Below the pieces are notes generated by a model. It searched no databases and had not been told where the DNA came from. It was given only the letters and a program-made list of their open reading frames with translations. Source: Candidatus Flavonifractor intestinigallinarum (GTDB taxonomy: Bacteria; Bacillota; Clostridia; Oscillospirales; Oscillospiraceae). Taken from it: a DNA stretch of 33,397 nt. Below, one piece after another: positions 23,190 through 31,540 of the stretch (within the stretch, counting starts at the first letter, position 1; every line of letters begins with the position of its first letter). The stretch spans positions 1-33,397 of the forward strand of contig DWXO01000018.1 of assembly GCA_019119165.1 (NCBI GenBank), written 5' to 3'. The translations under genes and the position numbers were made by a program.

Positions 23190-24643
23190 GAAGCCTGTAT
23201 AAACGGCAGTTCATCCTGACGGCGGGTATGATCCTGGTGTCCTTCGCTCTGCTGGGGGCGGCGTTCTTTACTCTGTCCTATCAGTACACCATCCGGCAGA
23301 CCAGGGATTCCATGGAGCGCAACGCCGACTATGTGGCCAACTTCACCTCCAAGTCCCGGGCTTTGGGCGTGGGGGTGGAGGATGACGTCTACATCACCAT
23401 GATCGCTACCATTGCCCAGATCTCCGACGCCGTGGTGCTCATCACCGAGGCCGACGGCGAAATGGTGGTATCCACCGACGGCATCACTGTTCAGGGCTAC
23501 AACACCCTGGGCGGGCGGTACCTGCCCCGCAGCGTGGTGGAGCAGGTGGCCCAGTCCGGCGGCTACACCGGCATGAGTACCCTGGGAGGCTTCTTCTCTG
23601 AAAAGCGCTATGTGGCGGGCACGCCCATCCTGGTGGATACCCTGGACCGCAACAGCGGCCAGGTGGTGCAAACCATGGTGGGGGTGGCCTATGTGGCGGC
23701 GGAGGCCTCCAGTCTGACCGAGCTGTGGCGGGCCTTTACCACCATCTTCTTCTTTACCGCCGTGGTGGTGCTGTGCATCGCCTTCCTCACCAGCTCGGTG
23801 ACCTCCCTCAAGCAGACCAAGCCCCTGAAGGAGATCGCGGAGATCGCCAGAAAGTTCGGCCACGGCGAGTATGAGCTGCGGGTCAAGGGCTATGAGGACC
23901 GGCGGGACGAGGTGGGGGAGCTGGCCGAGGCCTTCAACGCCATGGCCGACTCCATCTCCAAGAGCGAGGAGCGCCGCTCTGAGTTCGTGGCCAACATCTC
24001 CCATGAGCTAAAGACACCCATGACCACCATTGCCGGCTTCTCCGACGGCATTTTGGACGGTACCATTCCGCCCGAGCGGGAGCGGGCCGCTCTCCAGACC
24101 ATCTCCTCCGAGACCCGGCGGCTGTCCCGGCTGGTGCGGCGGATGCTGGACCTGTCCCGGCTCCAGTCGGCGGAAAACGTCACCGCCCAGGAGCAGTTTG
24201 ACGTCTCCGAGATCATGCTGCGGGTGCTGGTGAGCCTGGAGACCAAGATCAACGCCCGGCACCTGGATGTGGACACCCAGCTGCCCGACGGGGCGGTGAT
24301 GGTGTGGGGTGACCCGGACGCCATCACCCAGGTGTGCTATAACCTGCTGGACAACGCCATCAAGTTCTCCAACGAGGGGAGCACCATGGGCATCTCCATC
24401 ACCACCAAAGGCGGAAAGGCCCATGTGGTGGTGCGCAATACAGGGCAGACCATTCCGCCGGAGGAGCTGGCCATGATCTTCGACCGGTTCCACAAGAGCG
24501 ACAAGTCCCGCAGTGTGGACCGGGAGGGCGTGGGCCTGGGCCTGTATATCGTCAAGACCATCCTGAACAACCACAAGGAAAATATTACAGTGACCAGCCA
24601 GGACGGCGTGACCGAGTTCGACTTCACGCTGACGCTGGCCTGA
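23186..24643 (+). CDS. membrane sensor histidine kinase
   Basis: A 485-residue kinase: TM1 (about 9-31), an outer CACHE-like or PAS-like sensor region (about 32-183), TM2 (about 184-206), HAMP (about 207-258), DHp with the phosphoacceptor His273 in ISHELKTPMT, and a HATPase domain with Asn390 (NLLDNAIKF). The G1 position reads VRNTGQTI, a variant seen in many Firmicute kinases, and the G2 GVGLGLYIVKTI is intact. It phosphorylates the overlapping response regulator. The signal is unknown, but co-transcription with an HtrA protease suggests an envelope-stress input. Confidence 0.95.
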   Translation: MRSLYKRQFILTAGMILVSFALLGAAFFTLSYQYTIRQTRDSMERNADYVANFTSKSRALGVGVEDDVYITMIATIAQISDAVVLITEADGEMVVSTDGITVQGYNTLGGRYLPRSVVEQVAQSGGYTGMSTLGGFFSEKRYVAGTPILVDTLDRNSGQVVQTMVGVAYVAAEASSLTELWRAFTTIFFFTAVVVLCIAFLTSSVTSLKQTKPLKEIAEIARKFGHGEYELRVKGYEDRRDEVGELAEAFNAMADSISKSEERRSEFVANISHELKTPMTTIAGFSDGILDGTIPPERERAALQTISSETRRLSRLVRRMLDLSRLQSAENVTAQEQFDVSEIMLRVLVSLETKINARHLDVDTQLPDGAVMVWGDPDAITQVCYNLLDNAIKFSNEGSTMGISITTKGGKAHVVVRNTGQTIPPEELAMIFDRFHKSDKSRSVDREGVGLGLYIVKTILNNHKENITVTSQDGVTEFDFTLTLA

Positions 24644-24659
24644 CGGACGGGAGGAAGCC

Positions 24660-25901
24660 ATGCACGGCTACTATTACGACCAGAACCGGGTCTATCCCCC
24701 CAACGACCCCGGCCCCCGCCGGCGTGGCCCGGGCCGCCCGGGAAAGGCTGTGGCGCTCTTCTGCTGCGCTCTGGTTCTGCTGCTGGCGGCGGCGGTCGTG
24801 CTGCGCTGGGTGGGGGATACCCTGTCTCCCCGGGAGGATCTGTTCTATTCTGGGGATGAGCGTCCCCGGGAGACTCCCTACGACTGGGGGAATACCTGGG
24901 ACTGGGAGGACGAGGAGCTTGGGGAGACCACTGTGGAGCGGGCTCCCCTGGGGGACAATGTGACCCTGACCCTGACGCCCCAGCCCCAGTCGGAGGCACA
25001 CACCCTCCAGACCATCTATCAGGAGAACATCCAGTCCATCGTGTCCATCTGGGGGGACGCGGGGACCTCCTACTCTTTCGGTACCGGGGTGGTGATGTCC
25101 GCCGACGGCTACATCATCACCAACGCCCACGTCATTGAGGGGTGCAGCTCCCTGGAGGTGATCCTCCAGGACGACAGCAGCTATGAGGCTCTGCTGGTGG
25201 GGATGGACGTGTCCACAGACCTGGCGGTACTCAAGATCGACGCCTGGGGGCTGGATGCCGCGGTGTTCGGCGACTCCAACCAGATGCAGGTGGGGGATAC
25301 GGTGGTAGCCATCGGCAATCCCCTGGGTCAGGAGCTGCGGGGCACCATGACCGACGGCATTATTTCCGCCATCAACCGGGACGTGGATGTGGACGGGTAC
25401 TCCATGGTGCTCATCCAGACCACCGCCGCCCTGAACTCGGGCAACTCGGGGGGCGCCCTCATCAATTCCTACGGCCAGGTGGTGGGCATCACCAATATGA
25501 AGATGTCCGCCTACGACGATACGGTGGAGGGCCTGGGCTTTGCCATCCCCACCACCACCGTCAAGCGGGTGGTGGAGGACCTGATCTGCCAGGGCTATGT
25601 CAGCGGAGAGCCCACCATCGGCATCACCTGCTACACCGTCACCCAGGAGATAGCGGAGGAATACGACCTGCCTCTGGGAGTCTATGTGGACAGCGTGCAG
25701 CAGGACTCCGACGCCAAAAAGCAGGGCGTCTTTCCCGGCGACGTGATCGTGGAGGCCAACGGCCAGAGCATCACCACCATTGAGGAGCTGCTGGCGCTGA
25801 AGGAGGGCATGGAGACGGGGGACGTGATCCACTTCCGCCTGTGGCGGAGCGGCGCCTATCTGGAGCGGGACGTGACCTTGATCGAGCAGTATGTCCCCTG
25901 A
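24660..25901 (+). CDS. htrA: HtrA/DegP-type membrane-anchored serine protease with PDZ domain
   Basis: A 413-residue surface quality-control protease. It has a short basic cytoplasmic start (1-30), a membrane anchor (about 31-49), an acidic linker (about 55-110), a trypsin-like domain with catalytic triad His157 (TNAHVIEG), Asp187 (STDLAVLKID) and Ser263 (NSGNSGGAL), and one C-terminal PDZ domain (about 325-405). It degrades misfolded exported proteins outside the membrane. The ATG sits 16 bases past the kinase stop behind GGGAGGAA, making it the third gene of the operon. A single PDZ is normal for Gram-positive members. Confidence 0.95.
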   Translation: MHGYYYDQNRVYPPNDPGPRRRGPGRPGKAVALFCCALVLLLAAAVVLRWVGDTLSPREDLFYSGDERPRETPYDWGNTWDWEDEELGETTVERAPLGDNVTLTLTPQPQSEAHTLQTIYQENIQSIVSIWGDAGTSYSFGTGVVMSADGYIITNAHVIEGCSSLEVILQDDSSYEALLVGMDVSTDLAVLKIDAWGLDAAVFGDSNQMQVGDTVVAIGNPLGQELRGTMTDGIISAINRDVDVDGYSMVLIQTTAALNSGNSGGALINSYGQVVGITNMKMSAYDDTVEGLGFAIPTTTVKRVVEDLICQGYVSGEPTIGITCYTVTQEIAEEYDLPLGVYVDSVQQDSDAKKQGVFPGDVIVEANGQSITTIEELLALKEGMETGDVIHFRLWRSGAYLERDVTLIEQYVP

Positions 25902-25910
25902 ATCAGGACA

Positions 25911-25940
25911 AAAAATGGGCGTCTCCGTTAGGAGACGCCC
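25911..25940 (-). terminator. hairpin after htrA with its T-run on the minus strand
   Basis: Perfect ten-base arms (25917-25926 and 25931-25940) around GTTA. The T-tract follows the stem only when read on the minus strand (from 25915 down); on the plus strand AATGATA follows. It therefore looks like a terminator pointing toward htrA, though it may still slow or stabilise the htrA transcript end. Confidence 0.6.
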
Positions 25941-26072
25941 AATGATATCCAACCGAATGGAATGAATGGTGACATGGATCGCACTTGTCCCTTGGGTAAG
26001 CTGTGACCACAATATACCATAAATTACTAAAAATGTCAAACGGAAGTTTTGCCGAAAGGGGTCGGAAAGAAG

Positions 26073-27227
26073 ATGATGATTGTCGACGGGGTGGTCCACC
26101 CCATGGATGGGCCGGTGATCCAGCGGGGCTATGTGGCCTTCGGGGACGGAAAGATCACGGCGGTGGGGCCTATGGAGGAGCTGACCGCCGTCGCGGAGGA
26201 TGCGCTGGACGCTCAGGGCGGGCACATCCTGCCCGGCTTCATTGACGCCCACTGCCACCTGGGCCTGTTCGGGGACTCCCTGGGGTTTGAGGCCGACGAC
26301 GGCAACGAGTCCACTGACCCCTGCACCCCCCAGCTGCGTGCCATCGACGGGGTGAATCCCCTGGACCGGTGCTTTCAGGAGGCCCGGGAGGGGGGCGTTA
26401 CCACGGTGCTCACCGGCCCCGGCTCCGCCAACCCCATCGCCGGGCAGTTTGTGGCCCTGAAAACCGACGGGCGCTGGGTGGACCAGATGGTGGTGAAGGC
26501 CCCGGCGGCCATGAAGTTTGCCCTGGGCGAGAATCCCAAGTCGGTGTACAACGACCGGAAGGAGACTCCGGTGACCCGTATGGCCACGGCGGCCATCATC
26601 CGGGAGGAGCTGTCCAAGGCCCTGGAGTACCAGGACAAGCAGGACAAGGCGGACCAGGACCCGGACACCGATATGCCTGACTACGATGCCAAGCTGGAGG
26701 CCCTGGCGCCGGTGCTGCGGGGGGAGGTGCCCGCCCATTTCCATGCCCACCGGGCGGACGACATCGCCACGGCGGTGCGGCTCAGCAAGGAGTTCGGCCT
26801 GAAGTATGTCATTGTCCACGGTACCGAGGGTTACAAGATCTCCGACCTGCTGGCGGCCGAGGGGGCGGCGGTAATCACCGGTCCCTGCCTCACCGACCGC
26901 TCCAAGCCGGAGTTGGTGGGCCAGACCCTGGAAAACCCGGCCCTGCTGGCCAAGGCGGGGGTACGGGTAGCCATCTGTACTGACCACCCGGAGACCCCCA
27001 TCCAGTACCTGCCCCTGTGCGCCGCCATGGCGGTACGGGGCGGTATGGGGGAGGAGGAGGCCCTGGCGGCCATAACCCGCAACCCGGCTGAGATTGCCGG
27101 CATCGGCCACCGGGTGGGAACCCTGACTCCCGGCAAGGACGCCGATATCGTGGTCACCCAGGGCCACCCCTTCGACTGGAACGGGAAGATTACGGCGGTG
27201 TTTCTGGAGGGCAGGCAGATCTTGTGA
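26073..27227 (+). CDS. metal-dependent amidohydrolase (imidazolonepropionase-like, COG1228 type)
   Basis: A 384-residue TIM-barrel amidohydrolase. Metal ligand candidates: DAHCHLG (His60, His62), Glu152 in the GENPK segment, His222/His224/His226 in AHFHAH, His249 (IVHGTEG) and Asp304 (TDHPE). A beta-sandwich flanks the barrel at both ends, ending with GKDADIVV. This group hydrolyses cyclic amides or imides; the substrate here is unknown. I start it at ATG 26073 rather than a TTG 24 bases upstream, because GGAAAG and AAGGGG lie upstream and the conserved domain begins directly afterwards. It sits 170 bases after htrA and 50 bases ahead of a probably co-transcribed unknown gene. Confidence 0.85.
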   Translation: MMIVDGVVHPMDGPVIQRGYVAFGDGKITAVGPMEELTAVAEDALDAQGGHILPGFIDAHCHLGLFGDSLGFEADDGNESTDPCTPQLRAIDGVNPLDRCFQEAREGGVTTVLTGPGSANPIAGQFVALKTDGRWVDQMVVKAPAAMKFALGENPKSVYNDRKETPVTRMATAAIIREELSKALEYQDKQDKADQDPDTDMPDYDAKLEALAPVLRGEVPAHFHAHRADDIATAVRLSKEFGLKYVIVHGTEGYKISDLLAAEGAAVITGPCLTDRSKPELVGQTLENPALLAKAGVRVAICTDHPETPIQYLPLCAAMAVRGGMGEEEALAAITRNPAEIAGIGHRVGTLTPGKDADIVVTQGHPFDWNGKITAVFLEGRQIL

Positions 27228-27277
27228 AGTGCCAAAAGAGATAGATAAATGTTTGATGCAGGAGGGAGGAGCAGAAC

Positions 27278-27946
27278 ATGATTGGTGTATATGGAATTGG
27301 CTGGGGGTCGTCCAGCGCCTATTGGGGGCGGACTGCCGCCGCCGGCCAGGGAGGGCGAATCACGGCGGTGAGTCGTGCCCAGACGCAGGCCGCGGACCAG
27401 CCGGTGACCCCGGTGACCGCCGCTCCCACTGTGAGCCGGGACCAGCCCAGTGGGGTCACATTGACCGGCCCGGCGGCAGTCTCCAACTATCGGGAGGGAG
27501 CTGACCCGGTGGAGCTGTCGGTACGGGGCCGCATCCAGTACCTGAGCCAGGAGGAGCTGGACGCCGAGGTGGAGAAGGCCAAGTCCCCGCAGGAGGTCAT
27601 GGAAGAGGGCGAGTGCCAGACCTGTAAGGAGCGGAAGTACCAGGACGGCTCCAACGATCCCGGCGTGTCCTTCAAGACCCCCACCAACATCGCGCCGGAA
27701 CAGGCGGCGGTAACGGTGCGGGGCCATGAGCAGGAGCACGTGGTACGGGAGCAGGCTGAAGCCCAGCGGGAGAACCGGGAGGTGGTTTCCCAGTCGGTGA
27801 CCTATCACACGGCCATCTGCCCGGAGTGCGGCAAGACCTATGTGTCCGGCGGCACCACGCGCACGACCACGCGGGCGGCGGAGGCGCAAACGGCTGCTGA
27901 TCCCACCCGTCAGGGCGGGCAGATCCCGTTCTTTGCCGTGGCCTGA
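27278..27946 (+). CDS. uncharacterised protein with HExxH and paired CxxC motifs
   Basis: A 222-residue protein of unknown function. It starts IGVYGIGWGSSS, has a low-complexity Ala/Thr/Pro/Val stretch (about 20-65), then a conserved-looking core (about 75-195). Cys113-x-x-Cys116 lies in ECQTCKERKYQDGSNDPGVS, an HEQEH (His150, Glu151, His154) follows, and a second pair Cys181/Cys184 in CPECGKTYVSGG resembles a zinc ribbon. HExxH is a metalloprotease zinc motif, and the SprA-related putative metalloproteases have a similar HExxH-type segment. No signal peptide or membrane helix is seen. Strong GGAGGGAGGA ribosome site. Probably co-transcribed with the amidohydrolase. Catalysis is unproven; the cysteines suggest structural zinc. 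Confidence 0.8.
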   Translation: MIGVYGIGWGSSSAYWGRTAAAGQGGRITAVSRAQTQAADQPVTPVTAAPTVSRDQPSGVTLTGPAAVSNYREGADPVELSVRGRIQYLSQEELDAEVEKAKSPQEVMEEGECQTCKERKYQDGSNDPGVSFKTPTNIAPEQAAVTVRGHEQEHVVREQAEAQRENREVVSQSVTYHTAICPECGKTYVSGGTTRTTTRAAEAQTAADPTRQGGQIPFFAVA

Positions 27947-27992
27947 ACGCTTCGTTTGCCATGGTTCAAACAGGGTTTGGAATCCCATTATA

Positions 27993-28040
27993 CAAAAAAG
28001 TGTTCCGCAGCAGTTGCTACTGCTGCGGAACACTTTTTTG
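27993..28040. terminator. bidirectional terminator between the HExxH gene and rpiB
   Basis: Long arms (AAAAAAGTGTTCCGCAGCAG and its complement) around a six-base loop, with A- and T-runs at the base, serving both convergent genes. Confidence 0.94.
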
Positions 28041-28122
28041 CTGCAAATGATAGCGTTCCACCGCCATCTTCGGTCGGTGGGCCGCGCCGTATGGCGGTGT
28101 TTGCGCGGCAGACGGCGGGGGA

Positions 28123-28548
28123 TCATCCCTCCAGCTTGTCCACCCGGCGCTGGTGACGGCCCCCCTCAAACTCGGTGTTCAGAAAGGCGTCCAGGATCTT
28201 GTCGGCCATATTGTTGCCGATGAGACCGCCTCCCATGGCCAGCATATTGGCATTGTTGTGGCGGCGGGTCATCTCAGCGGACAGAGGCTCGCTGCACAGG
28301 GCGCAGCGGATGCCCTTCACCTTGTTGGCGGCGATGGAGATGCCGATGCCGGTGGTGCAGATGACGATGCCCCGGTCACACTCGCCGGAGGCCACCGCCT
28401 CAGCCGCCGCCCGGCCGAAGTCGGGATAGTCGCAGCTGTCGGACGTATAACAGCCGTAATCCTTGTAGGCCAGCTGGTGCTGGTCCAGATAGTCCATGAC
28501 GTGGCGCTTGAGGGCCAGTCCTCCGTGGTCGGAACCCAGTGCGATCAT
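28123..28548 (-). CDS. rpiB: ribose-5-phosphate isomerase B
   Basis: Cytoplasmic enzyme interconverting ribose-5-phosphate and ribulose-5-phosphate in the pentose phosphate pathway. The 141 residues are close to the usual 145-150. Active-site features: SDHGG (Asp7, His8), Cys64 in VICTTGIGISI (family consensus CGTGIG, here CTTGIG), and His97 in RRHNNANML. The ATG follows TAAGGAGGA and lies 13 bases from the stop of the upstream PHP gene, so the two are one operon. Related allose-6-phosphate or galactose-6-phosphate isomerases share the fold; RpiB is the default call. Confidence 0.93.
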   Translation of the reverse strand: MIALGSDHGGLALKRHVMDYLDQHQLAYKDYGCYTSDSCDYPDFGRAAAEAVASGECDRGIVICTTGIGISIAANKVKGIRCALCSEPLSAEMTRRHNNANMLAMGGGLIGNNMADKILDAFLNTEFEGGRHQRRVDKLEG

Positions 28549-28561
28549 AACAACATCCTCC

Positions 28562-29353
28562 TTACAGTGTGTGGAACACAGGTTTGCGCTTCTCGTAGGT
28601 GGCCAGATAGCGGAATCCCGCCTCCGCCAGCAGCTGGCAGGCCTGCTCACAGCCCTTGCCCACCCCGTCGGTGGTGTGGGCGTCCGAGCCGATGGTGACG
28701 ATCTCGCCGCCGCAAGCCTTGAACTGCTTGAGCACCGGCAGCCACTCCTTCAGGGTGCGGCCCCGCCAGGTGTTGATCTCAATGCCCCGGCCCCGCTCCG
28801 CCGCTGCACGGAAGATGCCGTCCAGCACATCGTGGTAGCGATCCAGGGAGATGGGGTGATCCATGTAGCGCAGGGGGTAGATGATGTGGCTGAGTACGTC
28901 GTAGAAATCGGTGACGGCCAGCTGGGCCATGGAGGCGAAGTAGTCGTCCAGGGCGGCGTAGCAGGCCGCCGGATCGGGGTAGTCCACATAGTAGAAGTCG
29001 GTGCCCCCCTTCTGAGGGCAGAGATTGTGGATGGACCCCAGCACGAAGTCCAGCTCCGGCCGGTCCAGAATGGCCCGGCTGGCCTCCGGATTCAGGTGGG
29101 CCATGCCGAACTCCAGCCCCAGGCGGATGGTCAGCTTGCCTGCATAACGGGGCGCCACGGCGGCGTACTGTTCCAGGGCGGGGGGCCAGTCGTAGTGGTC
29201 CACCGGCTCACCGTAGAGTTCCAGCAGGTCGCAGTGGTCGGTAATGCACAGCTCGTTCAGCCCCGCCGCCACGGCGGCCTCCGCCATTTCGGCCAGAGGC
29301 ACACTGCCGTCGGGGGAGAGCTTGGTGTGGGTGTGGTAATCGGTGAGATACAT
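28562..29353 (-). CDS. PHP-domain phosphatase, histidinol-phosphatase-like (HisK type)
   Basis: A 263-residue polymerase-and-histidinol-phosphatase (PHP) fold protein with a trinuclear metal site. Ligands visible: His7/His9 (DYHTHT), Asp39/His40 (CITDHCD), Glu81 (LGLEFGM), His109 (GSIHNL), His156 (DVLSH) and Asp224/His226 (GSDAHTTDGVG). The HisK-type family hydrolyses histidinol phosphate in histidine synthesis, but no other his gene is nearby, so a different phosphoester is possible. I start it at ATG 29353 (AAAGGAG upstream), just after the mannosyltransferase-like gene stop; the frame runs further upstream inside that gene but the domain begins here. It is cotranscribed with rpiB. Confidence 0.9.
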   Translation of the reverse strand: MYLTDYHTHTKLSPDGSVPLAEMAEAAVAAGLNELCITDHCDLLELYGEPVDHYDWPPALEQYAAVAPRYAGKLTIRLGLEFGMAHLNPEASRAILDRPELDFVLGSIHNLCPQKGGTDFYYVDYPDPAACYAALDDYFASMAQLAVTDFYDVLSHIIYPLRYMDHPISLDRYHDVLDGIFRAAAERGRGIEINTWRGRTLKEWLPVLKQFKACGGEIVTIGSDAHTTDGVGKGCEQACQLLAEAGFRYLATYEKRKPVFHTL

Positions 29354-29364
29354 AGCAGACTCCT

Positions 29365-31482
29365 TTAAAACGGCCAGGCGGGGAACCATTTTAAGATGCA
29401 GGTTCCGTACCAGCTGGGATAAGTGATGCCCACCAGCACCGGGTAGAACAGGGCGTACAGAGCCGCCGCGCCGCCGGTGACGGCGTACATGGCCGGCTTC
29501 CAGCGGATCATCTCTTCCTTTCTGGACAGGGTGTAGAACACATAGCACAGCCCCAGGATGAGGAAGAGCACCGAGGGGAAGTAGTGGTAGGCAAAGGTGA
29601 TGCGCCCGATGAAGAACCAGGGCACCAGCTGGGCCAGATAGCCGATGAGAATGAACAGGGCGATGGGGGAGGACTGCCGAAAAGCCCGGCTGACCAACCA
29701 ACCCAGGACCAAATAGAGGACCAGCAGGGCTACGATGAGCACCAGGCAGAGCAGGCGGGTCTGGGTGTCGGTCTCCGGGTCAAACACGCCGGTGACCCAG
29801 GCGGCGGAGGCCGCGCCTCCCAGTCCGGACAGGCCGAAGAAAGTCAGCTTGGCCCACAGGGGACGGAAGGCCTGGGCGGCGCATACCAGCATGGATGCCA
29901 GCCCGCCCCAGCATACCACAGGATTGAGGAAGGCGGCAAAGCGGGTGGTGACGCCGCTCACCGAGTTGTCCATGTAGTACAGGATGGGCCGGGCGTTGAC
30001 CAGCCACTCGTACCACCGGGAGGAGTAGGGGTGGGAGGAGGTGACGCCGTTGTGATAGGAGAGCATATACTTCTGGTTCTCCCACATCTCGCTGAGCAGA
30101 TTCCCCAGGGACAGGTCCCCGGAGGCCGCGGCGTAGGGCAGGTAGGACAGCACATAGATGATAGCGGGGATGACCGCAAAGACCAGCGCCGAGAAGGCCA
30201 GGATCTTCACCGTCCAGCCCGCCCGCTCCTGGCGGGATTCCTCCGGCCAGCGGCGCAGTTTGACCACCAGACCGATGAAGTAGAGGGCCACCAGTCCGGT
30301 ACAGCCGTAAATCACCGTCCACTTGGAGGCCGCGCCGATACCCCAGAACAGCCCCGACAGGAAGAGGGGAAGGGCGCACTGCTTGAAGGAGGCGCCGTCG
30401 GGCAGGGTCAGGTACCGGTACAGGAAGTAGTACATCAGCAGGATGAAGAAGAAGGCGTAGGTGTCGATGGTGGCCAGCCGGGTCTGAGTCAGGTGCATGA
30501 AGTCCACCGCCAGCAGGATGGTGCCGCAGGTGGCGATGGAGGTGCGGCCAAAGAGGTTCTTCAAAAACAGGTAGAGCAGAGGGATCATAGCCACGCCGAA
30601 GAGGGTGCCCATGAACCGCCAGCCGAAGGGGGTCATGCCGAACAGGGCGATGCCCACGCTCATGATGAGCTTGCCCAGGGGCGGATGGGAGATCTCATAG
30701 GGTTCGATGTTCCGCAGGTGCTCGTAGGCGGTGCGGGGGTGGTAGATCTCGTCAAAGTAGGCGGAGTTCAAAAAGGAGATGGTTTCCGGCACGGTGTCCG
30801 CCTCGTCAAAAAGGGGATTGGTGGGATCGCTGACCTGGATACGCGCTCCGTTTTCATCAAAAAGGGCCAGTTCGTTCAGCTCCAGCAGGCCCTTGTTGGC
30901 CTGACCTGTAATCCGAATATAGCGAATATACTGGGGGTTATCAAAGATAATCTCGTTCCACTTGAACAGCTGGTTGTAGTTCTGGGTCATGGCGTAGCTG
31001 GCCCCATAGCCGGTGCCGTCGGCCCAGTAGTAGCCGGTGACCTCGTCTGGATCGTCGGCGTTGTCCTTTCGCTGCCACAGGGACAGCCAGTTTACCCCGT
31101 CGGTGGAGATCTCCACCTGATACTTGCCGGTGCCCAGGCCGGAGAAATACCACAGCTTGGAGACCAGATATTCCTCTGAAAAGGTGAAGGTGGCGGCCTT
31201 CTCATCACCGAAGTCCCAGGGGTTCTGAGGGGCGGTGGTGGAGCCCAGGTTGAAGAAGGCGGTAACGGCATAGGCAATGGTGATGAGCGCCATGGGAATG
31301 GCGTCCTTTTTCACCAGGGGATGCCGCCGCCCGGCAAAGGTGAAGGGCTTCTTCTCCGGCAGAGGGGCCAGAGTCTGGGCCAGGGGGGCCCGCATGGTCA
31401 GGACATACCACAGGAAGAAGCCCAGCAGCGCCGCGATGGTCAGGATGGGGAAGAGATAGACGATGTATCGAATGGGTCCCAT
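29365..31482 (-). CDS. GT39-family protein mannosyltransferase-like membrane enzyme with inserted discoidin-like domain
   Basis: The 705-residue polytopic membrane protein has TM1 (about 5-29), TM2 (about 62-80), an outer region (about 88-208) with a beta-sandwich resembling an F5/8-type C (discoidin) domain (KLWYFSGLGTGKYQVEISTD, then ITGQANKGLLELNELALFDE), and a long multi-helix catalytic part. The acidic pair Asp244/Glu245 in YFDEIYHPRTAY and the SHPPLGK loop (from about 265) fit the GT-C fold of the PMT/GT39 family, which transfers sugar from a lipid-phosphate donor to proteins or glycans outside the membrane. Protein target and sugar are unknown. The ribosome site is GAGGTG. It starts the PHP-rpiB operon. 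Confidence 0.88.
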   Translation of the reverse strand: MGPIRYIVYLFPILTIAALLGFFLWYVLTMRAPLAQTLAPLPEKKPFTFAGRRHPLVKKDAIPMALITIAYAVTAFFNLGSTTAPQNPWDFGDEKAATFTFSEEYLVSKLWYFSGLGTGKYQVEISTDGVNWLSLWQRKDNADDPDEVTGYYWADGTGYGASYAMTQNYNQLFKWNEIIFDNPQYIRYIRITGQANKGLLELNELALFDENGARIQVSDPTNPLFDEADTVPETISFLNSAYFDEIYHPRTAYEHLRNIEPYEISHPPLGKLIMSVGIALFGMTPFGWRFMGTLFGVAMIPLLYLFLKNLFGRTSIATCGTILLAVDFMHLTQTRLATIDTYAFFFILLMYYFLYRYLTLPDGASFKQCALPLFLSGLFWGIGAASKWTVIYGCTGLVALYFIGLVVKLRRWPEESRQERAGWTVKILAFSALVFAVIPAIIYVLSYLPYAAASGDLSLGNLLSEMWENQKYMLSYHNGVTSSHPYSSRWYEWLVNARPILYYMDNSVSGVTTRFAAFLNPVVCWGGLASMLVCAAQAFRPLWAKLTFFGLSGLGGAASAAWVTGVFDPETDTQTRLLCLVLIVALLVLYLVLGWLVSRAFRQSSPIALFILIGYLAQLVPWFFIGRITFAYHYFPSVLFLILGLCYVFYTLSRKEEMIRWKPAMYAVTGGAAALYALFYPVLVGITYPSWYGTCILKWFPAWPF

Positions 31483-31500
31483 AGGAGCACCTCACAGACA

Positions 31501-31540
31501 AAATAAGAGGACGAGTAATGGTATACTCGTCCTCTTATTT
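31501..31540 (-). terminator. terminator at the end of dnaJ
   Basis: Perfect 17-base arms (31501-31517 and 31524-31540) end within the dnaJ stop codon and continue into TTTTG on the minus strand. Leakage would feed the mannosyltransferase-like gene 18 bases further on. Confidence 0.82.

Noticed and set aside
24624-27167. An 847-codon open frame on the minus strand
   Set aside because: It lies antisense to htrA and the amidohydrolase, which have clear motifs. High GC leaves few stop codons in the complementary frame, and the translation is repetitive in His/Gly/Leu with no known domain.
28562-29701. A longer PHP protein starting inside the upstream gene
   Set aside because: The extension would overlap the mannosyltransferase-like gene and has no domain; the ATG at 29353 has a good ribosome site and begins right at the PHP fold.
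29584-31179. A 531-codon plus-strand frame opposite the mannosyltransferase-like gene
   Set aside because: Shadow frame with Gly/Gln/Val-rich translation and no start signal.
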